Positions 8,561 through 16,626 are shown, numbered from the stretch's first letter. The stretch is 36,923 nucleotides of DNA from an uncultured Oscillospiraceae bacterium (GCA_934481355.1 CAKSPH010000027.1:1-36923); one strand, 5' to 3'. Notes: generated from the sequence alone by a model not told the origin. Program-made: numbers and translations.

Positions 8561-9265
8561 TCAGGAAACCTTTATCTTGATTTTCTTCGTGATCTTTCCG
8601 CACTTCGCGGAGATCACCGTTGTTCCCCTGGATTTCGCGGTTATCTTTCCGGTGGAGCTGACTGTTGCAACCTTTGGCTTGGAGCTCTTCCATGTCACAG
8701 TGCCTGTTCCGGTCATGTCCGCGCCGAGGGAGAGAGAGTCGCCGCGCTCCATGTTTATGGTGATGTAGTTGAGCTTGGCGGTGCTTTCGGAGGTAGGGTA
8801 TGTTGCGGTGAAGGTCAGCTTTCCCGATCCGTATGTCCCGGAGGAGTTCCTGTAAAATCTTATGTAGTAGGTTCCCGCCCCGACAGCGTAGGATACGGTG
8901 CCACTGTATTTTTCGACTGTATTGTTCCACTTGACGTCGTGGTCAGTTTTCCCGGCGCTGGTGCATGAGCCGGTCGTGGTCGTGTTTTCCGCTGTGGTCA
9001 GCTTGCTTCCGTCTGCGTCATAGACGTACACGCGGACAGACGGCATATGCGATTCAATGCTGATCTCCAGTGTGCCGCTTTCTGCGGCTACCGCCTTGTA
9101 GTCCGCAGTATCGTAGTAGTGCGGCAGGGTGGTCGAAACAGATTTCCCGCTGGAAACAGCCTCAGCCGTGTCATAAATGCTGTCCGCGCCCGCAGTCACC
9201 GCGCAGGCTGTCACTGCAACTACCGCCGCCGAAATCACAGCCGCCAGCTTCCTCATAATTTTCAT
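8561..9265 (-). CDS. Secreted protein with PPC-like domain and C-terminal bacterial Ig-like (BIG_2) domain
   Basis: 234 aa from the ATG at 9263-9265, preceded by AGGAAGG at about 9275-9281; an open frame extends further upstream, but the signal peptide begins here. Residues 1-27 are a signal peptide (MKIMRKLAAVISAAVVAVTA...AGA). The middle (about 30-155) resembles pre-peptidase C-terminal beta-sandwich domains (YYIRFYRNSSGTYGSGKLTFT). The C-terminal ~70 residues are a BIG_2 fold with TVTWKSSKPKVATVSSTGKI. No catalytic domain, anchor or sorting signal is visible, so it is probably a secreted adhesion or carbohydrate/wall-binding module. It is divergent from the XRE regulator at 9371, whose likely operator sits inside this gene's promoter. 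Confidence 0.85.
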   Translation of the reverse strand: MKIMRKLAAVISAAVVAVTACAVTAGADSIYDTAEAVSSGKSVSTTLPHYYDTADYKAVAAESGTLEISIESHMPSVRVYVYDADGSKLTTAENTTTTGSCTSAGKTDHDVKWNNTVEKYSGTVSYAVGAGTYYIRFYRNSSGTYGSGKLTFTATYPTSESTAKLNYITINMERGDSLSLGADMTGTGTVTWKSSKPKVATVSSTGKITAKSRGTTVISAKCGKITKKIKIKVS

Positions 9266-9331
9266 ATCGTTTACCTTCCTCTGAATTTTTTCCCGCCATG
9301 AATGAAATATACCAAAACGGGATATTTGTAT

Positions 9332-9348
9332 TATACCACTATGGTATA
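9332..9348. promoter_or_regulatory. Palindromic operator between divergent promoters
   Basis: TATACCACTATGGTATA has perfect 6-bp arms around a 5-bp centre. It overlaps the minus-strand -10 box and the plus-strand -10 box, the place expected for an XRE repressor that controls both its own gene and the divergent one. Confidence 0.65.
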
Positions 9349-9350
9349 CT
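9342..9350 (+). promoter_or_regulatory. Extended -10 promoter for the XRE regulator
   Basis: TGGTATACT matches the extended -10 pattern TGnTATAAT; no good -35 box stands 17 bp upstream. The leader to the start codon would be only ~14 nt, containing the ribosome site. Confidence 0.45.
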
Positions 9351-9370
9351 CTTGTCAAGGGGTGATGAGA

Positions 9371-9580
9371 ATGTTCAGACTGAAGGAGCTGCGCGAAAAG
9401 CGCGGAATGTCGCAGGTGCGCCTTGCGATAGAGCTCGGCCTCAATCAGAACACCATCAGCCGGTACGAGAGCGGCGCCCGGGAAGCAGACTACCGGACGC
9501 TTATCGCAATTGCGGATTATTTCGGCGTTTCCCTGGATTACCTGCTCGGCAGGACCGATGATCCCATGATTCTGAAATAA
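9371..9580 (+). CDS. XRE-family transcriptional regulator
   Basis: 69 aa from the ATG at 9371, chosen because AAGGGG (9357-9362) gives normal 8-nt spacing; the ATG at 9365 is too close and the frame further upstream lies in the promoter. The protein is one helix-turn-helix domain: LRLxELREKRGMSQVRLA-type first helices, recognition helix around NQNTISRYESG, then ADYFGVSLDYLLGRTDDP, the common end of single-domain XRE repressors. It probably binds the palindrome at 9332-9348 and represses itself and the divergent secreted protein. No second domain for a ligand is present, so the inducing signal is unknown. Confidence 0.88.
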   Translation: MFRLKELREKRGMSQVRLAIELGLNQNTISRYESGAREADYRTLIAIADYFGVSLDYLLGRTDDPMILK

Positions 9581-9741
9581 TGCGCGTATTCTCGCGTTTT
9601 CTCCCATAATCGCACAGATTCTCTTATATTTAAATTCCTCACGCAAAATGAAATGAACCCAGAGAAAGCGAGAAAAACGGAGAGAATCGCAAAGAAAACA
9701 AGAGAAATCAGGATATATTTGAAATATAAGCCGCAAAACCC

Positions 9742-9770
9742 TTGACAAAGCCCCGGGAAACGAGTATAAT
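9742..9770 (+). promoter_or_regulatory. Consensus SigA promoter of the rplM-rpsI operon
   Basis: TTGACA (9742-9747) and TATAAT (9765-9770) are exactly 17 bp apart. The 160 bp upstream (9581-9741) hold no gene but many AGAGAAA/TTTCTCT-like purine/pyrimidine tracts. Confidence 0.9.
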
Positions 9771-9775
9771 ATTAA

Positions 9776-9830
9776 CGTTGCATAGAGGTATTTACGCGAA
9801 AAATACCGTAAACTTGAAATAAGGAGGAAA
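9776..9830 (+). promoter_or_regulatory. Candidate L13 ribosomal-protein leader
   Basis: The ~65-nt leader between promoter and rplM holds a perfect hairpin, GGTATTT (9787-9793) with AAATACC (9801-9807). In Firmicutes the rplM leader is a known autoregulatory structure bound by L13. Position and hairpin fit, but I could not match the covariance model by eye. Confidence 0.45.
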
Positions 9831-9835
9831 CAAAT

Positions 9836-10264
9836 ATGTCAACATATATGCCCAAGGCTGCCGAAGTTGAGCGCAGCTGGTATATTCTCGACGCAGCTGA
9901 CAAGCCCCTCGGCCGTGTAGCTGCAACAGCCGCTCATATCCTGAGAGGCAAGCACAAGCCGACATTCGCTCCCCACTGCGACTGCGGCGATCATGTGATC
10001 ATCATCAACTGCGCAAAGGCAGTTCTCACCGGCAAGAAGCTGGAGAAGAAGGTTTACAGATGGCACACCGGCTGGATCGGCCACCTCAAGGAAGTCGGCT
10101 ATGACAAGCTGATGAAGGAGAACCCCGAGAAGGCAATGACCATCGCTGTAAACGGTATGCTGCCCAACACCACACTCGGCAGAAAGGCTCTCACAAGACT
10201 GCGCTGCTACGCAGGTGCAGAGCACAACAATGCGGCTCAGAAGCCCGTTGAATACAAGATATAA
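9836..10264 (+). CDS. rplM: 50S ribosomal protein L13
   Basis: 142 aa, the usual bacterial L13 length. Recognisable segments are RSWYILDAADKPLGRVAA, ILRGKHKPTFAPHCDCGDHVIIINC, RWHTGWIGHLKEV and AVNGMLPNTTLGRKALTRL. L13 is an early 23S rRNA-binding protein of the large subunit. The AAGGAGG ribosome site lies at about 9821-9827. It forms the usual operon with rpsI 14 bp downstream. Confidence 0.98.
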   Translation: MSTYMPKAAEVERSWYILDAADKPLGRVAATAAHILRGKHKPTFAPHCDCGDHVIIINCAKAVLTGKKLEKKVYRWHTGWIGHLKEVGYDKLMKENPEKAMTIAVNGMLPNTTLGRKALTRLRCYAGAEHNNAAQKPVEYKI

Positions 10265-10278
10265 GGAGGGTCTGAACA

Positions 10279-10677
10279 ATGTACGATTCTAAGCCTTATT
10301 ACTATGGCACCGGCAGAAGAAAGCACTCTGTTGCCAGAGTCAGAGTTTACCCCGGAAGCGGCACGATCACAATAAACGGCCGCTCCATCGATGACTATTT
10401 CGGTCTGGAGACACTCAAGCTGATCGTTCGTCAGCCCCTGACCCTCACAGATACCGTTGAGAAGTTCGATATCGTTGCTACTGTTGCAGGCGGCGGTGTT
10501 ACCGGTCAGGCAGGCGCTATCCGCCACGGCCTCTCCAGAGCCCTCCTCCAGTACTCCGATGAGCTGCGCCCCGTCCTCAAGAAGGCTGGCTTCCTCACTC
10601 GTGACCCGAGAATGAAGGAAAGAAAGAAGTACGGTCTCAAGGCTGCACGTCGCGCTCCCCAGTTCTCCAAGAGATAA
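10279..10677 (+). CDS. rpsI: 30S ribosomal protein S9
   Basis: 132 aa, normal S9 length, with [43 protein letters not shown] and the characteristic basic tail [25 protein letters not shown] that reaches into the 30S P site. The GGAGGG ribosome site is at 10264-10269. The last codons and stop (TCCAAGAGATAA) belong to the attachment site of the integrated element that follows; the reading frame is preserved by the insertion. The native terminator now lies 16 kb away at 26804-26838, and a hairpin carried by the element (10753-10786) substitutes for it. Confidence 0.98.
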   Translation: MYDSKPYYYGTGRRKHSVARVRVYPGSGTITINGRSIDDYFGLETLKLIVRQPLTLTDTVEKFDIVATVAGGGVTGQAGAIRHGLSRALLQYSDELRPVLKKAGFLTRDPRMKERKKYGLKAARRAPQFSKR

Positions 10678-10678
10678 T
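10665..10678 (+). other. attL core at the rpsI stop codon
   Basis: CTCCAAGAGATAAT, identical to 26719-26732. It contains the last two rpsI codons and stop. Flanking similarity continues past the core (AGCCC and ACAAA at the same distances on both sides). Confidence 0.75.
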
Positions 10679-10732
10679 AAAAGCCCATACAAATCGCATT
10701 ACACAGCGGTTTTGGGTACGCAGACCACTTGT

Positions 10733-10753
10733 TTGGTCTTTATCTGGTCTTTA
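10733..10753 (+). repeat. Left-end direct repeat (candidate integrase arm site)
   Basis: TTGGTCTTTA occurs as two near-identical tandem halves in a 21-bp unit that recurs with one mismatch at 26582-26602 near the other end. Tandem short repeats inside both ends are typical of arm-type sites for tyrosine integrases with an N-terminal arm-binding domain. Confidence 0.5.
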
Positions 10754-10786
10754 TATCCTCCTCGGTTTCCGGGGAGGATATTTGTT
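10753..10786 (+). terminator. Terminator after rpsI carried by the element's left end
   Basis: ATATCCTCC (10753-10761) pairs with GGAGGATAT (10773-10781), followed by TTGTTTT. Confidence 0.75.
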
Positions 10787-10795
10787 TTACACGCG

Positions 10796-11941
10796 TCAGC
10801 CTTTCTTAGTCAGTTTAAGTGATACAAGGTCAGCCACCTTTGTCTTTGTGCTTTTGAGGACATCCGCATAGATATTCGCTGTGACTCCGATGTCGCTGTG
10901 CCCTAGGTGCTCGGACACCACTTTCAGATCAACGCCGCTGTTCAGCAGCAAGGTTGCATTACAGTGCCGGAGTTGGTGCAGGGTCAAATATTCAAACTCC
11001 GTTCCTTTGAGGAAACGTTTGAACGAAGTCCGCAGCGCCGACCTGTCACGGTAGTTGCCATTAGCGGACGTAAATACCATTTCCGGGTGAGTGAATTTAC
11101 CGCCGAGAGCGCTGATAAGCTGTTCCTGATATGCTTTCTGCTCTCTGAAAATGTCTGCTAAAGCCGTGCTCATTCCGATTGTTCGGATACTGCTTTCGGT
11201 TTTCGGGGTGGTGAGCCAGTGTTTTCCACCTACATCGGCAAGGTTGTGATTGACCGAGATAGTCATTTCGTCAAAGTCAATGTCCTCCCACGACAGCGCA
11301 AGCATTTCACCACTGCGCAGTCCCGTGAAAAGCAGCACCTTTATCATTCGCTTAACATCAAGGTCGCAGGGTTTGGTTTCAAGAAGCTCCATAAACCGCT
11401 TGGTCTGTTCCTCGTCAAGGACGGGCCTTTTCTTTTTGCCCTTGTTTTTCGGAAGAATGACATTCCTGCACGGAGTATCTCTGATAAAGCCTTGCTCCAC
11501 GCCCCTGTGGAATATGCTCTGAACAACGACATAAATCTTCCGCACAGTTTCGGGCTTGACTTTGAGGGACTGAACAAAGGTTGTGAGCCTTGGCGTATTG
11601 ATGTCCTTGACCCGCAGATTTCCCAGAACAGGTTCAATGTGGTTCTTGTAGGCACTTTTGTAGTTGTAGAGCGTTCCCTCTTTCAGCTCCACTGGGGCGT
11701 AGTTTTCAAAGTACCACTCCGCAAGTTCCGAGAAACGCATATTATCGTTAAGCTGTGCATATCCCTTGCAGTGGCGCTCAAAATCAATGGCGTATTCCTG
11801 TGCAAGTTTTTCGGCTTTCCGTGGCGTTGCTCCTGCCGGTGGCGCGAATGTGGTTGATTTGACTATTTGTTTTCCGTTGGCGTCATAGCCTAATGACACC
11901 TTAATTCTGAAGGTTTCCCCTCGTTTGGTAATGGTAGCCAT
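10796..11941 (-). CDS. Tyrosine-recombinase integrase of the IME
   Basis: 381 aa. The N-terminal ~60 residues are an arm-binding domain (MATITKRGETFRIKVSLGYD...). A SAM-like core-binding domain follows (about 65-165; FSELAEWYFENYAPVELKEGT), then the catalytic domain. Catalytic residues are visible: R209 in LFTGLRSGE, the beta-hairpin lysine in TTPKTESSIR, R325 in LHQLRH, a His in EHLGHSD, and the nucleophile Y358 in ANIYADV. It should integrate and excise the element between the att repeats. It lies just inside attL and reads toward it, the common arrangement. The length is normal and the frame intact, so it is probably functional. Confidence 0.96.
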   Translation of the reverse strand: MATITKRGETFRIKVSLGYDANGKQIVKSTTFAPPAGATPRKAEKLAQEYAIDFERHCKGYAQLNDNMRFSELAEWYFENYAPVELKEGTLYNYKSAYKNHIEPVLGNLRVKDINTPRLTTFVQSLKVKPETVRKIYVVVQSIFHRGVEQGFIRDTPCRNVILPKNKGKKKRPVLDEEQTKRFMELLETKPCDLDVKRMIKVLLFTGLRSGEMLALSWEDIDFDEMTISVNHNLADVGGKHWLTTPKTESSIRTIGMSTALADIFREQKAYQEQLISALGGKFTHPEMVFTSANGNYRDRSALRTSFKRFLKGTEFEYLTLHQLRHCNATLLLNSGVDLKVVSEHLGHSDIGVTANIYADVLKSTKTKVADLVSLKLTKKG

Positions 11942-12032
11942 ATGATACTCTCCTTAAATATCGTAGATTTATGACATACCCTCTGCAATTCTATTTTACG
12001 CTTTAAAGTGTGATTTGTCAAGAGGCATATCG

Positions 12033-13733
12033 TCATCTTTTGTGCCTTGGAGATTTTTCCGTCCTTTGTGCCGCAGCTTCCCGTGACTTCTGCGCTTTTA
12101 TAAGATTATCTATGTAATTGCCCTCAACAATCTCCTCATAAGCCTCTATCAGCTCGTTAATACGCTTCAGAGCTGTTTCCTGTTCGGTGGGATTATCGCC
12201 TTTAGAACGCATAACGTGAATGTTGTGCTGTAACTCCTGCGCCTTTGCGTAAATGTCATCACGGGAAGTAATGCCGAACTCCCCGATAGTCAGAAGCTGC
12301 CGCGACAGATAGTTTATCCGCTCGTCGTTCTGAAAGCAGTAGTGCCTGCGTGCATTGCTTTTCTTCGGTTCAAGCCGGAACTGCGTAACGGCTGTGGTAA
12401 CATTCAAAATAACGCTGTGAAACCGATTCTCAACAGGATTTGCGGTCTGTGCTTTATCATAAACGCAGTTAACAAACATTCCGCTTTCAGCAATCCGCCG
12501 TTCAAGGTTTTTCGGCAGATACTCCTCGCCGAGAGTTTTCAGCCGCACAAAGCGCTCCGCAGAGGGCGCTTTCACAGCAATATACTTTCCCTGCTTGATT
12601 TCGTAACCGCGCTCTTTCAGCCTTGCAAGCAAGTCCTCAACGCTCGCCGAGGAATACACCAGCCTGTCAATATCCAGTTTTATCTGCTCACGGATCGAAG
12701 TCACATTCTCGCTCGGCTTGTAGTGCCGTGAAATCGCCCTCGCCGTTTCAAAGGCATAATCGGGAATGTAGAGCGTGTTGCTCTCTGCAACAAACGGTAT
12801 TTTCGTCCGCGCCAGTCCGTCAGCTATGTATTGCAGCTTGTCGGGATTATAAACAATCACGGGGATAAAGGCGGCGTTTGCACGCTTGCTTAAATCGGAA
12901 ATAGTTTCGTTGCGCTTCATGATTTCTGCACGCAGGAAATCGTTCTGATTGTTCAGCAGAACAGCGTCCTCGGAGGTCAACTCCCTTTCGGGTTTCTTTT
13001 TCAGTGCGGTGATATGTGCGTTTATTTCGCTGATATTCCTTGCTTCAAGCGCGGTCTTCTTGTAGTCCTCAACCGACAAATGCGGACGGTGAACATTCTT
13101 ATCCTCCCGCCGCAGACCGCGCTTCAGCAAAATCTGCTCCATAACCGAACGCTCGCTTTCCGACCAGGCCGTCCATTCGTTCTCCATTCGGTTCGCCGAG
13201 GAAAAGCCTTGCTCACGCAATGCTCCACTCATAGAATTTTTCAGCGGCATACCACGCTGTCCCTTGTGCGCCACGGGAACAAAGTCAATATGCAGGTGCG
13301 GTGTGCTCTCGTCAAGGTGCATTACGGCATTGAACACTTTGAGGTTAGGATTTCTTTTTTCAAATTTCTGCATATATTCGTCAAGCATAGCCTGCGCCGT
13401 ATTCCAATTCTCCGAGCCAAGTCCGCAGTCGTGTAAATCACCAAACTGCACCACCACCTCATAGAACAACTTACCCTTGCCGGAATTCTTGACGTGTTCG
13501 TAATAGTCGGGGATTTGTCGGTCAGCGCGTTTTTGCTTTGCGTTGTATTCCGCAAGAGCCTCACCAAAAATCTGTTCATAAAAATCGTGCAGGCCGATTT
13601 TCGCGTAGGTAACATTGTCGGAGGTTCGCGAGATATCTACATTGTGGGCGGTGATAACTCGGTTGTTATGGTCGAGAAATCCACTATCCACCCGAAACGA
13701 AACCGACAGCCCACTTGCTTTTTTCTCGCTCAT
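12033..13733 (-). CDS. MOBV-family relaxase (Mob/Pre, plasmid-recombination type)
   Basis: 566 aa from the ATG at 13731-13733; AGAAAGGAG at 13743-13751 gives 9-nt spacing, while the ATG at 13742 would abut it. The N-terminal half is a Mob_Pre relaxase: the metal-binding signature HLDESTPHLH (H139, H146, H148) and FVPVAHKGQRGMPLKNSMS after it, plus the upstream FYEVVVQFGD segment. The rest (about 230-566) is helical and charged. It would nick the element's oriT and lead the strand during mobilization by a helper conjugation system. It sits 91 bp upstream of the integrase gene, on the same strand. Confidence 0.94.
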   Translation of the reverse strand: MSEKKASGLSVSFRVDSGFLDHNNRVITAHNVDISRTSDNVTYAKIGLHDFYEQIFGEALAEYNAKQKRADRQIPDYYEHVKNSGKGKLFYEVVVQFGDLHDCGLGSENWNTAQAMLDEYMQKFEKRNPNLKVFNAVMHLDESTPHLHIDFVPVAHKGQRGMPLKNSMSGALREQGFSSANRMENEWTAWSESERSVMEQILLKRGLRREDKNVHRPHLSVEDYKKTALEARNISEINAHITALKKKPERELTSEDAVLLNNQNDFLRAEIMKRNETISDLSKRANAAFIPVIVYNPDKLQYIADGLARTKIPFVAESNTLYIPDYAFETARAISRHYKPSENVTSIREQIKLDIDRLVYSSASVEDLLARLKERGYEIKQGKYIAVKAPSAERFVRLKTLGEEYLPKNLERRIAESGMFVNCVYDKAQTANPVENRFHSVILNVTTAVTQFRLEPKKSNARRHYCFQNDERINYLSRQLLTIGEFGITSRDDIYAKAQELQHNIHVMRSKGDNPTEQETALKRINELIEAYEEIVEGNYIDNLIKAQKSREAAAQRTEKSPRHKR

Positions 13734-14073
13734 ACGATACATCTCCTTTCTGATGATTTTTCAATTTATCTCATCTGCCGCAAATGCTCTTGAAAAGCAG
13801 TTTTTGATTTTATCTCTGAAATGCACACCGCTTTTGCTTCGGTGTTTCAAGCATTTTTGACGGCTGTTGTCGTTGTTGCTAAACTCAATAGTGATAGTGA
13901 CAAGCTGCGCCCGTCATTATCACATTGAGTTGGGTGAAATCCCCCAAACCCCTCTCGGATACCTTGCCAGTGAAACGGGGAAAATTATAAAACTGTTCAG
14001 AATGAACTGCCCGGAGAATTAAGAAAAACTCAAAATCCCGCTAAATTCTTCTTTTCAGATTTGAAAGAAAAAC
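13734..14073. other. 340-bp intergenic region upstream of the relaxase, holding the candidate oriT
   Basis: No gene is convincing. The stretch holds the 13883-13930 inverted repeat (separate entry) and a hairpin with arms ACACCG/CGGTGT at about 13826-13848. On the minus strand a TATAAT box lies near 13985-13992 without a good -35. Confidence 0.5.
13883..13930 (-). other. Candidate oriT of the IME
   Basis: A long near-perfect inverted repeat: left arm ACTCAATAGTGATAGTGAC and right arm GTCATTATCACATTGAGT, differing by one bulge and one mismatch, around AAGCTGCGCCC. It is about 150 bp upstream of the relaxase start, where MOBV elements normally carry oriT. The nick site cannot be fixed from the sequence. 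Confidence 0.55.
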
Positions 14074-14997
14074 TCATTCCGGGTTGTCTGGCTTTCCGTA
14101 CATATCGTGATTAACCAGAGCCGTGTAGTAGCTGTCCATCGTAATGGGCGCATTATACAGCGCCGTTATAAGATATGCGCGAATGTTCCGAACATCGGAG
14201 GTATTATTTCCGAGTGCAGTCAGCACATATTCGATATGCTCATGAGTGAGTTTTAGAAAACGGCTTTTAACCGTACCGGTTGGAATTTCCTCGCCGTTCA
14301 CGCGGGTAGTGCTTTTCGTGGAGCATACAACGTCAAGCATTATCTCAACCAGCTCGTCCACCCGCGCTTTATCCTCGGAAAAGCAATCGTACTCGATATT
14401 TTCACGGATAATGTCACGGTAATCGCTGCGTTCTTCGGAAGAAAAAAGGCTTTGCGAATTTCCCGTCATATCCGTCCCGTCGGATATGATTGATGGATAA
14501 GGATTATTCTCTTTTGTTTGATTATTAAGATTATATATAAAGGGATTGTCGATTTCCTGCAATGTACTTTGAGCGTTTTCGGCAGGGTTGTATGCCATAT
14601 TTTCGCAGGGTGCATTGTCAATTTCCAACATAGTACTATTCAACTTTTCTGCACCTTTTACGATGTACTTTTCAAGCTGCGCCGTATCGTTACGAACTCG
14701 AAAATGGCGGCGGCAGTGCACACCTCCTGTGCGGTAATCAATAAGCCCTGCCTTGACAAGAACTCCGATAGCCTTATTCTGCTGACAGCGGGACAGCGCT
14801 GTGCTTTCCTGCATATCCTCGATTGTTGAATAGAACCAGCCCTCGCTGTCAAGCATGGAATGTTTCTCATAGTACGCCTGCTTTCCGATAAGAGAATTAA
14901 ACAGCAGAGCCGCCTTTATTCCCAGTGCATGAGCGAGCAGTCGATTTGCAGATACTGTATTGTCTGAATTAAGTAGCTTGATTATCTGTTCTATCAT
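14074..14997 (-). CDS. DUF6017-type winged-helix protein, probable replication-initiator-like
   Basis: 307 aa. The N-terminal ~110 residues are a helix-turn-helix module (IKLLNSDNTVSANRLLAHALG, EGWFYSTIEDMQESTALS, KAIGVLVKAGLIDYR), a linker follows, and the C-terminal ~90 residues (VDELVEIMLDVVCS ... EHIEYVLTALGNNTSDVRNIRAYLITALYNAP) match the pattern of DUF6017 proteins common in Clostridia mobile elements. These are often annotated as replication initiators; this is family association, not shown here. The start overlaps the stop of the upstream gene (ATGA), so the two are translationally coupled. A paralogue with about half its N-terminal residues identical lies outside the element at 31741-32748. 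Confidence 0.8.
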   Translation of the reverse strand: MIEQIIKLLNSDNTVSANRLLAHALGIKAALLFNSLIGKQAYYEKHSMLDSEGWFYSTIEDMQESTALSRCQQNKAIGVLVKAGLIDYRTGGVHCRRHFRVRNDTAQLEKYIVKGAEKLNSTMLEIDNAPCENMAYNPAENAQSTLQEIDNPFIYNLNNQTKENNPYPSIISDGTDMTGNSQSLFSSEERSDYRDIIRENIEYDCFSEDKARVDELVEIMLDVVCSTKSTTRVNGEEIPTGTVKSRFLKLTHEHIEYVLTALGNNTSDVRNIRAYLITALYNAPITMDSYYTALVNHDMYGKPDNPE

Positions 14998-15284
14998 AGC
15001 TTATCTCCCGTAAAATATGCCATAAGTGCCGCTTTCGGGACAAGTATCTTCCCGCGCTTTCCCTGTCCCGTTCTGATGGAGGGCAGTTCCTTGCGCAGAA
15101 CAAGCTGCCTTACGGTGTATTCGTTCAGACCTTTGACTGCCTCAGTGCATTCCTTGATGGTGAGCATTTCGACCACCAGTTCGGGAGCATGGGAGGGTTC
15201 GATTTTCGGCGGCTCGCTCTCGGTAAGCTGTTCAAGTAATCCTGTCATTGCTGCGATTATTTCTTGTTTCTTTTCGTTTGTCAT
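14994..15284 (-). CDS. Excisionase-like helix-turn-helix protein
   Basis: 96 aa. The C-terminal ~55 residues have the MerR/Xis-like layout: LTIKECTEAVKGLNEYTVRQLVLRKELPSIRTG, then GKRGKILVPKAALMAYF. Such proteins bind DNA at element ends and bias integrase toward excision, or serve as regulators. The N-terminal ~40 residues are a helical extension. The ribosome site AAGGAGGT lies at about 15291-15298. It is first in a two-gene operon with the DUF6017 gene (4-nt overlap) and has the divergent promoter pair at 15336-15380 upstream. Confidence 0.8.
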   Translation of the reverse strand: MTNEKKQEIIAAMTGLLEQLTESEPPKIEPSHAPELVVEMLTIKECTEAVKGLNEYTVRQLVLRKELPSIRTGQGKRGKILVPKAALMAYFTGDKL

Positions 15285-15335
15285 AAAAGTTACCTCCTTG
15301 TGCGATATTGTTCCGAGACTACTTCGGTTGATGGT

Positions 15336-15364
15336 ATTCTATCACAAAGGGTTGACAAATGCAA
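15336..15364 (-). promoter_or_regulatory. Promoter of the excisionase-like/DUF6017 operon
   Basis: On the minus strand TTGCAT (complement of 15359-15364) and TAGAAT (complement of 15336-15341) are 17 bp apart. Its -35 region overlaps that of the plus-strand promoter at 15352-15380, so the two probably compete or are co-regulated. Confidence 0.55.
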
Positions 15365-15380
15365 TAGGTCGTGTTATACT
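15352..15380 (+). promoter_or_regulatory. Strong SigA promoter reading toward the zinc-ribbon gene
   Basis: TTGACA (15352-15357) and TATACT (15375-15380) are 17 bp apart. It begins a leader of about 235 nt. Confidence 0.8.
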
Positions 15381-15621
15381 TTACAAGGATAGTGTTTTAA
15401 TAATTGTTTGCTCACTATTTGGACAATTAGCTTTATAGCGCGGATTATTGTCGCTTTATACATTATCCTTGTAACCACCAAAAGTAATTTTGAGCAGTGC
15501 AAAAGCTGCATTGTAATGCGGCATTAAAAGCTTAAAATCTTTGAAGTTCAACCGCCGTTCGACTGAATACGCACACTTTATCCTTGTATTAGGGAAAATT
15601 TTTTGAGGCTGGTGTATAATT
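15381..15621 (+). other. Long structured leader with a TTACAAGGATA inverted repeat
   Basis: TTACAAGGATA (15381-15391), right at the expected transcription start, pairs perfectly with TATCCTTGTAA (15464-15474), which would close an ~90-nt stem-loop. TATCCTTGTAT occurs again at about 15581-15591 and could compete for pairing. No gene or known riboswitch could be recognised. It may be a small RNA, an attenuator or an antisense regulator. Confidence 0.45.
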
Positions 15622-16626
15622 ATGGAAAAGAAATACGAAATAAACTGCGATTATGAGGTAGTTCTACTGCTGTCGGACAATTCCGAAACGCTGATCGGCG
15701 GCTCGGAGAGAGCCATCAACAAGGCGCTGAAGAACCCGGACGCGCCGATTTTTTCTGTCAAGGAGCTTGATGTATACTTCCGCAGTCAGCCCCTCGGAAC
15801 ATTCGCACTTGATTTATGCAGCTCGTTTCCTGAATCCGAGAAGATACAGGAGCAGGTGGACAGGCTCTACGCAAACCTCAAAGATGAAAACACCAACAAG
15901 AGCCGCGTTGCCGAAACGCTGAACACCCTCGACTACATTTTCAAGGTGGACAGGAGCGCGCCCGTTCGTCTGCTTGCGAGGGTCGTTCTTAAAATGTATA
16001 AGGCTGTGACCGGATTGTACATGAACGCCCGTTTCGGTCTGGGAATGAAACAGGCGGACAGGGCAGAGCTTGGCGAACAGTTCCGCAAAGATGTGGAAAC
16101 TATAATTTCCGATACATTCACCACGCTGAAAAAGAAAAAATCTCCGCAGGACACGGAGATTTTGAGTGTTATTCGGTTTGACTGCGGTGAGATTGCGCAG
16201 CTCCTTACAGAGTATTCACGCTTTCTTGAAAGCCGTAAGATATTCTGCATTGAGTGCAGGCTCTGCGGCAGCTATTTTTTTGCGAAATCACGGAATACGC
16301 TGTATTGCGGGGATTGCAAGCTGCTCCGCAAGAAGAACAGCAAGGCGGTCTACCGTGAGAAATGCTCCGAGGGAGTATTCAATCTGCGGCAGAGGGTCAA
16401 GTACGGCTTTGAGAATTTCATGCACAAGAAAAAGGGCTGGGACAGGCTCTCCGAGGCCGAAAAGGCGGAGTATAGGGCACTGCATGATGAGTTTATTGCT
16501 AGGTCCAGGGAGATGCTCAGGGAGTATGAGAGGAGTATCAATGATAAGTTGGAACTACAAATTAATGCGTATATAGAAAATATCGACGGTACGAGAAAAG
16601 AACTGGAAAGCAAATCAATAGAATAA
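15622..16626 (+). CDS. DUF6076-like protein with zinc-ribbon
   Basis: 334 aa, function unknown. Residues about 205-235 contain a treble-clef/zinc-ribbon pattern, CxLCGSYFFAKSRNTLYCGDC (four Cys in CxxC...CxxC), followed by a basic segment KLLRKKNSKAVYREK and a helical C-terminus rich in E/K. This layout resembles DUF6076 proteins found in mobile elements of gut Firmicutes; the name is a recollection. It is the only plus-strand gene of the element. Its ribosome site is weak (GAGG or GGTG 7-14 nt before the ATG). The zinc ribbon and basic stretch suggest nucleic-acid binding. It ends against a terminator shared with the convergent amidase gene. Confidence 0.75.
   Translation: MEKKYEINCDYEVVLLLSDNSETLIGGSERAINKALKNPDAPIFSVKELDVYFRSQPLGTFALDLCSSFPESEKIQEQVDRLYANLKDENTNKSRVAETLNTLDYIFKVDRSAPVRLLARVVLKMYKAVTGLYMNARFGLGMKQADRAELGEQFRKDVETIISDTFTTLKKKKSPQDTEILSVIRFDCGEIAQLLTEYSRFLESRKIFCIECRLCGSYFFAKSRNTLYCGDCKLLRKKNSKAVYREKCSEGVFNLRQRVKYGFENFMHKKKGWDRLSEAEKAEYRALHDEFIARSREMLREYERSINDKLELQINAYIENIDGTRKELESKSIE

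Larger units (their letters stand above)
9330..9358 (-). promoter_or_regulatory. Consensus SigA promoter for the secreted Ig-like protein
   Basis: On the minus strand TTGACA (complement of 9353-9358) and TATAAT (complement of 9330-9335) are exactly 17 bp apart, a perfect consensus promoter. The palindrome at 9332-9348 lies between and over these boxes. Confidence 0.85.

Noticed and set aside
15622..16626. Transposase (because of the zinc ribbon)
   Set aside because: No DDE or serine-recombinase motif and no OrfB-like catalytic region; only the four-Cys module is similar.
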